Counted from the stretch's first letter, positions 1 to 6,082 are shown. The stretch: DNA of 6,490 nucleotides from Oscillospiraceae bacterium (GCA_017455225.1 JAFTBL010000004.1:1-6490), one strand, 5' to 3'. The notes: generated from the sequence alone by a model not told the origin. Translations and numbers: made by a program.

Positions 1-898
1 GCCGGTTGCCGCCCAACGGGATATACACGTACTCCCGGAACCAGGTACCGAGGCTGATGTGCCAGCGGCGCCAGAACTCTGTCACGCTGGCGGATTCATA
101 GGGGTAGCGGAAGTTCTCCAAAAAGGTAAAGCCGAACAGGTGGCCCAGGCCGATGGCCATGTCGGAATAGCCGGAAAAATCGAAATAGATCTGGAAGGTA
201 AAGGCCAGCGCGCCCAGCCATGCCGTGACCATGCTGGGCTGCTGCATGGCGGAGACCGTCTCCCACAGCGCACCCACCTGGTTGGCGATGAGCACCTTTT
301 TGGCAAGCCCCACCACAAACCGCTGCATGCCTGCGCCGGCCTCCTGCCAGCTCTCCGCCCGGCGATGCAGCTGGCCCGCCACCGTCTTGTACTGCACAAT
401 GGGGCCGGCGATCAGCTGGGGGAACAGCATCACATAGGCGGCAAAATCCAGTATATTCCGCTGGGCAGCCACCTCGCCCCGGTACACGTCGATGGTATAG
501 GACATGATCTGGAACGTGTAGAACGAGATGCCGATGGGCAGCGCAAGACCCAGTGCCGGCAGCCCCAGACCCAGCAGATGATCCACGTTGGCAATGGCGA
601 AATCCGTGTACTTGAAAAAGCCCAAAATCGCCAGATTGCCCACCGCCGACAATATCATCACCGCCTTGGCGCCGCCCTCGCGCCCCTTGGCCCGCAGGCG
701 GGCGATGCCCAGTCCGTTGCAGTAGTCGAACACCGTGGAAAAGAGCATGATGAGCACGTACTTCGGCTCGCCCCATGCGTAGAACAGCAGGCTGAAAACC
801 AACAGCACCGCATTCCGCCACCGCCGGGGGCAGAGGTAATATAAGATCACCACCGCCGGCAGAAACAGCAGCAGAAAAACGGTGCTGGAAAAAACCAT
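1..898 (-). CDS. MBOAT family O-acyltransferase, AlgI/DltB type (C-terminus beyond left edge)
   Basis: Membrane-bound O-acyltransferase, expected to pass acyl (usually acetyl) groups across the cytoplasmic membrane for O-acylation of a surface or exported polymer. The frame is open from ATG at 898 to the left edge, giving 299 codons of a family usually about 470-520 residues long, so roughly the last third is missing. Visible family signatures, in order: hydrophobic N-terminus (about 5-22), LFYAWGEPKYV (38-48), GFFKYTDF (93-100), PIGISFYTFQIMSYTIDVYRG (121-141), FPQLIAGPI (159-167), FQIYFDFSGYSDMAIG (235-250), NFRYPYESASVTEFWRRWH (262-280) and YIPLGGNR (292-299). His280 is the first invariant MBOAT histidine; the second, catalytic one should lie just outside the window. 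Several membrane helices are evident. The start is supported by AGGAG at 906-910, seven bases upstream. It follows the DHHW gene by 66 bases on the same strand, which supports a shared O-acylation pathway. The natural substrate cannot be read from the sequence. Confidence 0.95.
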   Translation of the reverse strand, partial: MVFSSTVFLLLFLPAVVILYYLCPRRWRNAVLLVFSLLFYAWGEPKYVLIMLFSTVFDYCNGLGIARLRAKGREGGAKAVMILSAVGNLAILGFFKYTDFAIANVDHLLGLGLPALGLALPIGISFYTFQIMSYTIDVYRGEVAAQRNILDFAAYVMLFPQLIAGPIVQYKTVAGQLHRRAESWQEAGAGMQRFVVGLAKKVLIANQVGALWETVSAMQQPSMVTAWLGALAFTFQIYFDFSGYSDMAIGLGHLFGFTFLENFRYPYESASVTEFWRRWHISLGTWFREYVYIPLGGNR

Positions 899-921
899 GG
901 ATTGACTCCTCTCATGCTCAA

Positions 922-951
922 GCCGTGGGACAGATCTCTCTGTTCCACGGC
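922..951 (-). promoter_or_regulatory. Intercistronic hairpin between DHHW and MBOAT genes
   Basis: An inverted repeat pairs gccgtgg (922-928) with ccacggc (945-951), then after one mismatch acag (930-933) with ctgt (940-943), leaving a six-base loop. It lies in the 66-base gap after the DHHW stop and ends 11 bases before the MBOAT Shine-Dalgarno. The minus-strand sequence after the stem (TTGAGCATGAG) has no T-run, so it is not a standard rho-independent terminator. An RNA processing, stability or translation-tuning element is a more plausible role, but that is inference. Confidence 0.5.
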
Positions 952-964
952 GTGATTTGATCTG

Positions 965-2146
965 TCAGGCGATCTCCTGCAGCATACCCACCAGATAGCT
1001 GCTGCGGATGGCGGACAGGTTGTTGATGAACAGCACGTCCTGCACGCCGTTGTCCTTGACGAAATCGGTCAGGCTGTCGCCGTTCCAATAGCGGTAGTCC
1101 ACCACATACACGGTGGAATAGTGATCCACCAGATACGGCACGAACGCATTGCCGAAGGATTCCTTCACCACCGCGCATTTGCTGCCGTCGGTCACGTCCG
1201 GGTTTTGGATCACGGTAAAGGGCTGGTCGCCGGCGATGAAGGTGTTGTACTTCATATCGGCGTCGTAGTCCGTGGCGTCGTAGATGATCTTCCAGCGGAT
1301 GGTGTCGCCGTTGTCGTCGGTAAAGTCCAGCATAGCCTCGGTGGTGACGGGATGCCACGCCTCCACCACGTCCGGGTGCTCCGCCATCAGCTCGCTGCCG
1401 CTGTCCCGGTAGAAGGAGCCGAGGAAGCCCTCAAAGCTCTCCTGCTGGTACTCGCTCAGCTCGTGGGGCGTGATCCCCTTGGCCTGGCAGAAGGCGCGGT
1501 AGGCGTAATAGGCGCCCAGCGCCGTCCAGTGGTGGTCGGTGCGGTAATAGACGTATTCGGTGCGATGACGCATCAGCGCGTCGTTCAGCGGCACGTAGCG
1601 CACGGTCTCATCCAGCAGCGCGCCGATCTTCTCCTCCGCCGCCTTCTGGTCGTCAAACAGGTCGCTGCCCAGCAGCTCGTCCGGCAGGGTGATTCCGGAG
1701 CTCAGAGGCACCGGCAGCACGTAAACCTGCGCGCTGCCCCGCAGCGCCTGTGCCTCCTCGTTCACAAAGCCTGCGTACCGGCGGGCGATGGCGTCCACAT
1801 AGGTGTACATCTCAAAGCCGGTGTCGCCGATGCGGTAGAGCGCGTCATACTGCTCCCGGTCGCCTTCCAGCGCGATGGGGGCGTACCCATCCGGCTCCTG
1901 CCCGTCGTCCGGCTCGGGCTCCTGCCCATCCGTCTGATCCGGCGTCTGTCCCTGCCCGTCGTCCGGCGTATGCGTATCCTCCGGCGGCTGAACGTTGTCC
2001 TCCGTCCCCGTCTGGACCGGATCTGTCGTTCGAGGCGCGCCTCCGCCCCATAGCGCCACCGCCGTCACCGCCGCCGCGATCACCGCCAGCGACAGCAGCA
2101 GCAACAGCAGCTTCCTCTTTCTCCGGTTGCCTGTGTACCGCTTCAT
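965..2146 (-). CDS. DHHW family membrane-anchored protein, putative extracellular O-acetyltransferase partner of MBOAT
   Basis: A 393-residue protein of the DHHW family (Pfam DHHW type, related to AlgX/AlgJ SGNH-like acetyltransferases). Such proteins are thought to take the acyl group exported by an MBOAT partner and transfer it to a polymer outside the cell. Layout: basic cytoplasmic N-terminus (1-12, MKRYTGNRRKRK), one membrane anchor (about 13-33), a Pro/Asp/Glu/Gln/Thr-rich linker (about 38-88), then the catalytic-type domain. YYRTDHHW spans 200-207, with Asp204 and His206 matching the Asp-x-His pair of AlgX. VKESFGNAFVPYL (327-339) supplies the likely nucleophile Ser330, giving the full triad by motif. 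The C-terminus continues with VYVVDYRYW and DVLFINNLSAI, as expected for the family. ATG at 2146 has AAAGGAG at 2155-2161, eight bases upstream, and overlaps the preceding stop as ATGA, indicating translational coupling with the DUF4358 gene. The family and location are secure; the acceptor polymer is unknown. Confidence 0.9.
   Translation of the reverse strand: MKRYTGNRRKRKLLLLLLSLAVIAAAVTAVALWGGGAPRTTDPVQTGTEDNVQPPEDTHTPDDGQGQTPDQTDGQEPEPDDGQEPDGYAPIALEGDREQYDALYRIGDTGFEMYTYVDAIARRYAGFVNEEAQALRGSAQVYVLPVPLSSGITLPDELLGSDLFDDQKAAEEKIGALLDETVRYVPLNDALMRHRTEYVYYRTDHHWTALGAYYAYRAFCQAKGITPHELSEYQQESFEGFLGSFYRDSGSELMAEHPDVVEAWHPVTTEAMLDFTDDNGDTIRWKIIYDATDYDADMKYNTFIAGDQPFTVIQNPDVTDGSKCAVVKESFGNAFVPYLVDHYSTVYVVDYRYWNGDSLTDFVKDNGVQDVLFINNLSAIRSSYLVGMLQEIA
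1897..1967. repeat. Direct repeat encoding acidic linker of the DHHW protein
   Basis: The 17-base sequence cctgcccgtcgtccggc occurs exactly at 1897-1913 and 1951-1967, with a related partial copy near 1921. On the coding strand these encode the repeated units PDDGQ, TDGQEPEP and PDDGQEPDG of the linker (about residues 61-86). The pattern suggests the linker grew by slippage or duplication. It contains no Lys and almost no Arg, so it is strongly negatively charged. Confidence 0.7.
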
Positions 2147-2598
2147 CCCAGATTCTCCTTTATGATCTGTTCAGCCGCCGTCTGGTCTGCGCTGACGCAC
2201 AGCGCCACGTACACGCCCCTCTGCGCCAGCACCGCATGCTCCAGCCGGGCCACCTCTTCCGGCAGATACCGCTGCATCTCCTGCCGCTGATCGGCCAGAA
2301 GCGCTTCAATGGACGCCTTCAGCGTCTGCGCGTCGCTCTCCGAGGCGCACTTGGCGGTGATGATCTCCTCCGCCGTGTTGCCGTTGCTCATATAGGCATA
2401 GGCCTCGGCGCCCTCCGGCAGATCCAGATAGTTGCCCAGCTTCTCCGCGGACAGCTCCCGCAGGTCGGCCTCAAAGACGACCTCCCGGGACAGCTGCTCC
2501 GCCAGCGCCTTCACGTCCGCTTCCTTCGCGGCGGCACCGCAGCCGCTCAACAGTAAGATCATGGTGATCGCCGTAAGAAAAGAAACCAGCTTTTTCAT
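2143..2598 (-). CDS. DUF4358 lipoprotein
   Basis: A 151-residue predicted lipoprotein that I assign to DUF4358 from its overall pattern; the family's biochemical function is unknown. MKK is followed by a hydrophobic stretch and the lipobox LSGC, so Cys20 is the likely lipidated residue and the mature part sits outside the membrane. Family-like features are the AYAYMSNGNTAEEI segment (about 65-78), the RQEMQRYLPEEVARLEHA region (about 104-121), and GVYVALCVSADQTAAEQII near the end (about 128-146). The start at 2598 has an AGAGGA ribosome site (about 2606-2611) seven bases upstream. Its stop overlaps the DHHW start by four bases, and it is the first gene of the DUF4358-DHHW-MBOAT set. An accessory role in surface O-acylation is inferred from this context only. 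DUF4358 genes are, from general knowledge, often found beside MBOAT and DHHW genes in Firmicutes. Confidence 0.85.
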   Translation of the reverse strand: MKKLVSFLTAITMILLLSGCGAAAKEADVKALAEQLSREVVFEADLRELSAEKLGNYLDLPEGAEAYAYMSNGNTAEEIITAKCASESDAQTLKASIEALLADQRQEMQRYLPEEVARLEHAVLAQRGVYVALCVSADQTAAEQIIKENLG

Positions 2599-2638
2599 GG
2601 GGCATTCCTCTGCTTTCGCTTATAATCCGATTTATTTT

Positions 2639-2667
2639 ATCATAGTACAAAAGCGCCGAAAAATAAA
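2639..2667 (-). promoter_or_regulatory. Possible promoter of the DUF4358-DHHW-MBOAT operon
   Basis: On the minus strand TATGAT (2639-2644, five of six matches to the -10 consensus) is preceded at 17 bases by TTTATT (2662-2667, a weak -35 with three matches). It would give a leader of about 35 bases before ATG at 2598. The site lies in the AT-rich gap after the pepT terminator, where a promoter is expected. An alternative pair, TTGTAC and GATTAT, lies slightly downstream. The -10 call is modest and the -35 weak. Confidence 0.4.
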
Positions 2668-2715
2668 GAACAATTTCACGTTTGCCGCCACATTTTTGCA
2701 AAATCCCGCTCCGGC

Positions 2716-2758
2716 AAAAACAGCAGGACAGGCCGACGCCATTCCATCGGCCTGTCCT
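2716..2758 (-). terminator. Rho-independent terminator after pepT
   Basis: A perfect 12-bp inverted repeat pairs aggacaggccga (2725-2736) with tcggcctgtcct (2747-2758) around a 10-base loop. Read on the minus strand, the stem is followed by GCTG and then TTTTT (2720-2716). It begins 17 bases after the pepT stop and separates that operon from the promoter of the next. The T-run is short and displaced by four bases, so termination may be incomplete. Confidence 0.8.
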
Positions 2759-2774
2759 CCGCGATTTTTCGGTG

Positions 2775-3995
2775 TTATTTGGCGGCAAAATGCGCCACGA
2801 TCCCCCGCAGGATCGCCACCGCCCGATCCATCTCCTCCACGCAGGCATGCTCGTAGGGGCCGTGGAAGGCGTAGCCGCCGGTGCCCAGATTGGGGCAGGG
2901 CAGCCCGCGGAAGGAAAGCTGAGCGCCGTCGGTACCGCCGCGCACCGGCTCGCTGCGGGGGGTAAGCCCCACGGCGCGGATGGCCTCGTTGGCGGCCTCC
3001 ACCGCCTCCGGGCAGGAGGCGATCACCTCCGCCATGTTGCGGTACTGATCCGTGATGGTCAGCGTGGCGGTGCCGGCGCCGTACTTGTCGTTGATCGCCC
3101 GCTCGGCGGCGCGCATGGTCTCCTTGCGCCCGGCGAACAGCGCCGCATCGTGGTCCCGGATGATATACTGCATGGCGGCGTGGGATACGTCGCCGTTCAT
3201 CTCCAGCAGGTGATAGAAGCCCTGCCGCCCCTCAGTATAGCGGGGGCGCTCGTCGGCGGGCAGCATGCTCTCGATCTCCGCCGCCACGGCGATGGCGTTC
3301 ACCATCACGTCCTTGGCGCTGCCGGGATGCACCGATACGCCCCGGATGTCCCACTTAGCGGCGGCGGCGTTGAATGTCTCATACTCGATCTCCCCGGCGG
3401 CGGAGCCATCCACCGTGTAGGCGAGCTTGGCCCCGAACCGTTCCAGATCCAGCAGCGCCGCGCCGTGGCCGATCTCCTCGTCCGGCGTGAAGCACACGCT
3501 GACCGCCCCGTGACCTTCCCCGCTCTCCAGCAGCTCCTCACACAGCGTCAATATCTCGGCAACGCCCGCCTTGTCGTCGGCGCCCAGCACCATGGTGCCC
3601 TGGGTCACGATCAGGGTCTTGCCCGCCAATGACGGCAGGTGGGGGAACATCTTCCGCTCCAGCGTCAAGCCGCTCTCCCCCAACTCCACATCGCCGCCGT
3701 CATAGTTCCGGATCACCCGATAGGGCGAGGGGCCGCGCTGTCCGGTGGTCACCGTGTCCAGATGGGCGATAAAGCCGATGGGCGTGCAGTGCTCATAGCC
3801 AGGCGTGGCGTCCAGACGGCCGTACACGTAAGCGTGGTCGTCCACCCCCACGTCCTTGAGCCCCAGCTCCCGCATCTCCGCCGCCAGCGCCAGCGCCAGA
3901 TCCCACTGGCAGGGCGTGGAGGGGGTCTGCTCGCTGTTTTCATCGCTGGCCGTGTCAAAGCCGATATAGCGCAGCAGTCTTTCATATGCTCTCAT
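2775..3995 (-). CDS. pepT: Peptidase T (tripeptide aminopeptidase, M20 family)
   Basis: Cytosolic di-zinc aminopeptidase that removes the N-terminal residue from tripeptides, releasing free amino acids and dipeptides. The 406-residue length matches the usual 405-410. Key residues fall almost exactly at the positions known for enterobacterial PepT: His78 and Asp80 in IAHLDTV, Asp140 in GADDKAG, Glu173 and Glu174 in FTPDEEIG, Asp196 in YTVDGSAAGEIEYETFNAA, and His378 in GGYAFHG. His223 in VSVHPGSAKD and the RGGTDGAQLSFRGLPCPNLGTG stretch (352-373) are also typical of the dimerisation and substrate-binding regions. ATG at 3995 has an excellent AAGGAGG (4003-4009) seven bases upstream and the protein begins MRAYERLLRYIGFDTASDE, as expected for PepT. 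It starts 30 bases after the stop of the transglutaminase-like lipoprotein gene and is followed by a hairpin terminator, so it is probably the last gene of that operon. The reading frame is intact and no expected residue is missing. Confidence 0.97.
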   Translation of the reverse strand: MRAYERLLRYIGFDTASDENSEQTPSTPCQWDLALALAAEMRELGLKDVGVDDHAYVYGRLDATPGYEHCTPIGFIAHLDTVTTGQRGPSPYRVIRNYDGGDVELGESGLTLERKMFPHLPSLAGKTLIVTQGTMVLGADDKAGVAEILTLCEELLESGEGHGAVSVCFTPDEEIGHGAALLDLERFGAKLAYTVDGSAAGEIEYETFNAAAAKWDIRGVSVHPGSAKDVMVNAIAVAAEIESMLPADERPRYTEGRQGFYHLLEMNGDVSHAAMQYIIRDHDAALFAGRKETMRAAERAINDKYGAGTATLTITDQYRNMAEVIASCPEAVEAANEAIRAVGLTPRSEPVRGGTDGAQLSFRGLPCPNLGTGGYAFHGPYEHACVEEMDRAVAILRGIVAHFAAK

Positions 3996-4025
3996 AAAAG
4001 CGCCTCCTTGCTTTTTGATCCGTAC

Positions 4026-5504
4026 TCAGTTTCCTGCCGCACGCAGGCCCGCCAGATAGTAGTGATCCGCCGCCGATCCGATCTCATATATCATATCCGC
4101 CGGCGTAAGACGGCCATTTGCATCGCAAGCGTATACCACGGCCCTGTCGTCCTCCACACTGCATAGCCGGTACGTATCTGTATCCACAGGCTCTTTCGGC
4201 TCCGCTCCACTCACCGTAATATACCCATCCAGCGCTGCGGTGATCAGTTCGTCGGAGAAATAGTAGGACATGGCGCTGTACAACAGGTCATAAGTCTCTT
4301 GAGAAACAGCGTACCCCGCTTCCGACACGGTGCCGCGCAGTGACCCGTCCACACGGAGGAAGTCCATTAGCGCTTCCGGAGCATACCGGGCAAGATTCCA
4401 GCAATGATAATAGATTCGCAGAAGAAAAAACTCCACGCTGTCGTCCTCAAGATTGACCAAGGGGAAAAGCGATTCGTTCCGTTCCGGGCAAAATCCGTCC
4501 GTCAGCGCATAGACCATGCGAGGATAATACTTCTGCAGATCCGCCTCCGACACAGCGAAAAAAAGATATTCCGCCGGCAGGTAGCCTGAATCCCACGTGC
4601 TGTCAAATTCGTAGTATTTCCCGCCCAGACAGGCAGCGTTCCATGCGTGCCCGCCGTTATACGGCACATCGTCATCATCGGCAGGATCGTCGTCGTACAC
4701 ATAGCCTTCCAAAACAACACAATCGATCCCCGCCAGATTATAAAGAACGTACAGCGCGTCACCGTACCCTGCGCAAACGGTCTTTTTCAAAACCAGCGCG
4801 TCATACAACAGATCCCACTCGTCACCGTAATAATCGTCATTGTCATAGGTAACATTGTCCGTCAGATAACGATAAAGATAAAGCGCCGTTTCATACTCAT
4901 CGTAATCCTCCGGTACACTGGCAACAATCTGCCGTGCGGCTTGGATCGCCTCCGCATACCGGGTGGGGCGCTCCGGCATGTCCAGCCCCGAAATGGAGAT
5001 ATACACGTAGCGTACCGTTTCCCCCGCTGCGTTTCGGAAGGAGGATATCGTTCTGGCCGTCACCCCGCCGGCGTTGAGCCGATACATGTATTCCAACAAT
5101 TTGGAAATGCTGAAGACCTCGCTGCCTTCCCACTGGGTCGTAGGCACGCAGATTTTACAGTACCCGTTGTAAACGGCATAGTCCAGCAGCTTCAGCAATT
5201 CCCCAAACTGCGCCGGGATGCGGTCCTCCAACTGCCGCGAGCGCGGCAGTGAGCCAAAGGATGTGAGAAACCCGTCTATCTCTTCCCACGTCATATTGTC
5301 CACCTGCGCCACACCGCTTTTCACCGTATAGAAGGCCACCTTGTCCGGCATCGCATATCCGTCCGGCGCAATCTCGGTCATGAACGCTTGCTTCCATGAA
5401 ATAGCGTTGGCAGGCGGCGTCTGCTCGCCACAGCCGGGCAGGGTAAGCAGCAGCGTGAGCAAAGCCAGCAGGATAATGCCTCTTTTCCCTTGAGAAACCG
5501 CCAT
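4026..5504 (-). CDS. Transglutaminase-like domain lipoprotein
   Basis: A 492-residue predicted surface lipoprotein. The hydrophobic stretch (about 9-22) ends in LPGC, so Cys25 is the likely lipidation site; Pro before Gly is unusual but tolerated. A transglutaminase/papain-like core spans about 200-310, with a likely triad of Cys244 (KKTVCAGYGDALYVL), His286 (NGGHAWNAA) and Asp301 (YYEFDSTWDSG). This fold is found in cysteine proteases, peptidases and cross-linking enzymes, so the reaction cannot be told from sequence. Between Cys and His lies an Asp-rich loop, DDDPADDDD (271-279), that could bind a cation. The regions before the core (about 30-195) and after it (about 310-492) match nothing I recognise. 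ATG at 5504 has GGGAGGAGT (5509-5517) just upstream. It is the first gene of a probable operon with pepT, with two candidate promoters at 5584-5693. Base composition is lower in GC than pepT: about 55% in the 60-base line at 4501, against 68% at 3481 by hand count. Confidence 0.88.
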   Translation of the reverse strand: MAVSQGKRGIILLALLTLLLTLPGCGEQTPPANAISWKQAFMTEIAPDGYAMPDKVAFYTVKSGVAQVDNMTWEEIDGFLTSFGSLPRSRQLEDRIPAQFGELLKLLDYAVYNGYCKICVPTTQWEGSEVFSISKLLEYMYRLNAGGVTARTISSFRNAAGETVRYVYISISGLDMPERPTRYAEAIQAARQIVASVPEDYDEYETALYLYRYLTDNVTYDNDDYYGDEWDLLYDALVLKKTVCAGYGDALYVLYNLAGIDCVVLEGYVYDDDPADDDDVPYNGGHAWNAACLGGKYYEFDSTWDSGYLPAEYLFFAVSEADLQKYYPRMVYALTDGFCPERNESLFPLVNLEDDSVEFFLLRIYYHCWNLARYAPEALMDFLRVDGSLRGTVSEAGYAVSQETYDLLYSAMSYYFSDELITAALDGYITVSGAEPKEPVDTDTYRLCSVEDDRAVVYACDANGRLTPADMIYEIGSAADHYYLAGLRAAGN

Positions 5505-5538
5505 CGTGACTCCTCCCTCGTCCTGCTCCGTCGGACGG

Positions 5539-5557
5539 TGCAGCGCGGTCTGCTGCA
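5539..5557 (-). promoter_or_regulatory. Small hairpin in leader of transglutaminase-like gene
   Basis: tgcagc (5539-5544) and gctgca (5552-5557) can pair around a seven-base loop. It lies in the untranslated leader, about 35 bases before the ATG at 5504, upstream of the ribosome site. A six-base stem of this size can arise by chance; no riboswitch class is recognised. Confidence 0.25.
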
Positions 5558-5583
5558 GATCAAACGGCAGAATTGCTGTACTT

Positions 5584-5589
5584 ATTATA
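5584..5589 (-). promoter_or_regulatory. Second -10 box (TATAAT) upstream of transglutaminase-like gene
   Basis: A perfect TATAAT is present on the minus strand, which would give a leader of about 70 bases. No convincing -35 exists at 16-18 bases (the hexamer at 17 is CTGTGC). It is therefore either a weak or activator-dependent promoter, or a chance match inside the palindrome at 5586-5630. Confidence 0.35.
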
Positions 5590-5630
5590 CCTTGTCTCTC
5601 GGTTTCGCACAGCGAGAGCGAGACGGTATA
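5586..5630. repeat. Imperfect palindrome next to a -10 box (candidate operator)
   Basis: Outer arms tatacc (5586-5591) and ggtata (5625-5630) and inner arms ctctcg (5596-5601) and cgagag (5613-5618) are complementary, separated by unpaired bases of unequal length (four against six) and an 11-base centre. The left arm overlaps the minus-strand TATAAT at 5584-5589. It could be a protein-binding site or a leader hairpin of transcripts starting near 5658; which one is not decided by the sequence. Confidence 0.4.
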
Positions 5631-5664
5631 TTCAAATCAAATATATAATCGCCAGTTTGCGGCT

Positions 5665-5693
5665 ATTATACCACGTCCGCGCCGTCATTTCCA
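5665..5693 (-). promoter_or_regulatory. Promoter of the transglutaminase-like gene and pepT (extended -10)
   Basis: On the minus strand TATAAT (5665-5670) is preceded by TGG, giving an extended -10 (TGnTATAAT). At a 17-base spacer there is TGGAAA (5688-5693, four of six -35 matches). Transcription would begin near 5658, giving a leader of about 150 bases to ATG at 5504. This is the best promoter match in the window. The -35 lies inside the nested palindrome at 5674-5723, which suggests control. Confidence 0.6.
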
Positions 5694-5723
5694 CCACCGC
5701 GCGGAAATTTGTCACCGCGGACG
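5674..5723. repeat. Nested inverted repeat covering the -35 region
   Basis: Outer arms cgtccgcg (5674-5681) and cgcggacg (5716-5723) are exact complements. Inner arms atttcc (5687-5692) and ggaaat (5703-5708) are too, with a 10-base centre. The structure spans the -35 box and most of the spacer of the extended -10 promoter at 5665-5693, so a bound regulator could block or assist that promoter. No regulator gene is in the window. Confidence 0.5.
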
Positions 5724-5887
5724 CACCCGGCGCGTCGTAGACAAAGTGCTAATAATTGCTGCCCTACGGCATATCCGTCAGCGTGGAACCTATGTACACA
5801 TAACTGTAAGTGTAACCCCATCCGCCGTCTCATTGTATCCGCAGCCGCCGCTTTTCCCGGTATTGCCGAAAACGGGATCATAAAAAG
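5724..5887. other. Intergenic stretch without a supported gene
   Basis: This lies between the palindromic promoter region and the bidirectional terminator. An 89-codon frame crosses it on the minus strand but lacks a ribosome site, runs through the terminator and matches no family, so it is not called. One other minus-strand frame reads DGGWGYTYSYVYIGSTLTDMP and then stops near 5762, a protein-like tail following an in-frame stop. It could be a remnant of a decayed gene, but the evidence is slight. Confidence 0.3.
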
Positions 5888-5918
5888 AAAAAACCTATCA
5901 CGATCGTGATAGGTTTTT
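5888..5918. terminator. Bidirectional rho-independent terminator (perfect palindrome)
   Basis: Positions 5889-5918 form a perfect 30-base palindrome: the stem cctatcac/gtgatagg closes over gatc and is flanked by A-tracts on the left and T-tracts on the right. On the minus strand the stem is followed by TTTTTTCTTTTT, a strong U-tract, so it can end transcripts of the lipoprotein gene at the right edge, about 165 bases after its stop. On the plus strand TTTTT follows the stem as well. It isolates the downstream operon from read-through. Confidence 0.85.
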
Positions 5919-5935
5919 CCCTTTGTGATTAACAA

Positions 5936-6035
5936 ACAAAATAGCCCAAGAGTGAAGATGGCTTAAATCTGAAATGTTTGACGCAATTTCAATATGATCG
6001 AGAATTAGAGTTATTACACCGACAAAATAGCCCAA
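5936..6035. repeat. 14-bp direct repeat pair
   Basis: acaaaatagcccaa occurs exactly at 5936-5949 and 6022-6035, with 72 bases of AT-rich sequence between the copies and no gene in it. It lies in the untranslated region after the right-edge lipoprotein gene and before the terminator. It could be a small duplication or the footprint of a lost element. No transposase or integrase signs are present. Confidence 0.5.
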
Positions 6036-6082
6036 AGCAGTGTATCATAAAACCTTTACCTCTACAAACCGGAATTTTTGAA

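Noticed and set aside
59..844. Long plus-strand open frame opposite the MBOAT gene
   Set aside because: It is antisense to a frame with unmistakable MBOAT motifs. Long antisense frames are expected in GC-rich coding DNA.
1121..2053. 310-codon plus-strand frame opposite the DHHW gene
   Set aside because: Val/Arg/His-rich low-complexity product with no ribosome site; mirror of the real gene.
2680..2789. 10-bp inverted repeat tttgccgcca / tggcggcaaa flanking the pepT terminator
   Set aside because: Arms are about 90 bases apart and the right arm lies across the pepT stop region; the compact 12-bp hairpin between them explains termination better.
2682..3632. 316-codon plus-strand frame opposite pepT
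   Set aside because: Antisense to pepT, which has every catalytic residue, and it starts inside the terminator hairpin.
5666..5935. 89-codon minus-strand frame upstream of the lipoprotein-pepT operon
   Set aside because: Runs through the palindromic terminator and promoter palindrome, has only a TTG start and no ribosome site, and matches no family.
5989..6048. Minus-strand 19-residue Cys-containing peptide (ATG at 6048) with AGAGG upstream
   Set aside because: Too short to judge, the ribosome site is weakly placed, and it overlaps the direct repeat; probably chance in an untranslated tail.
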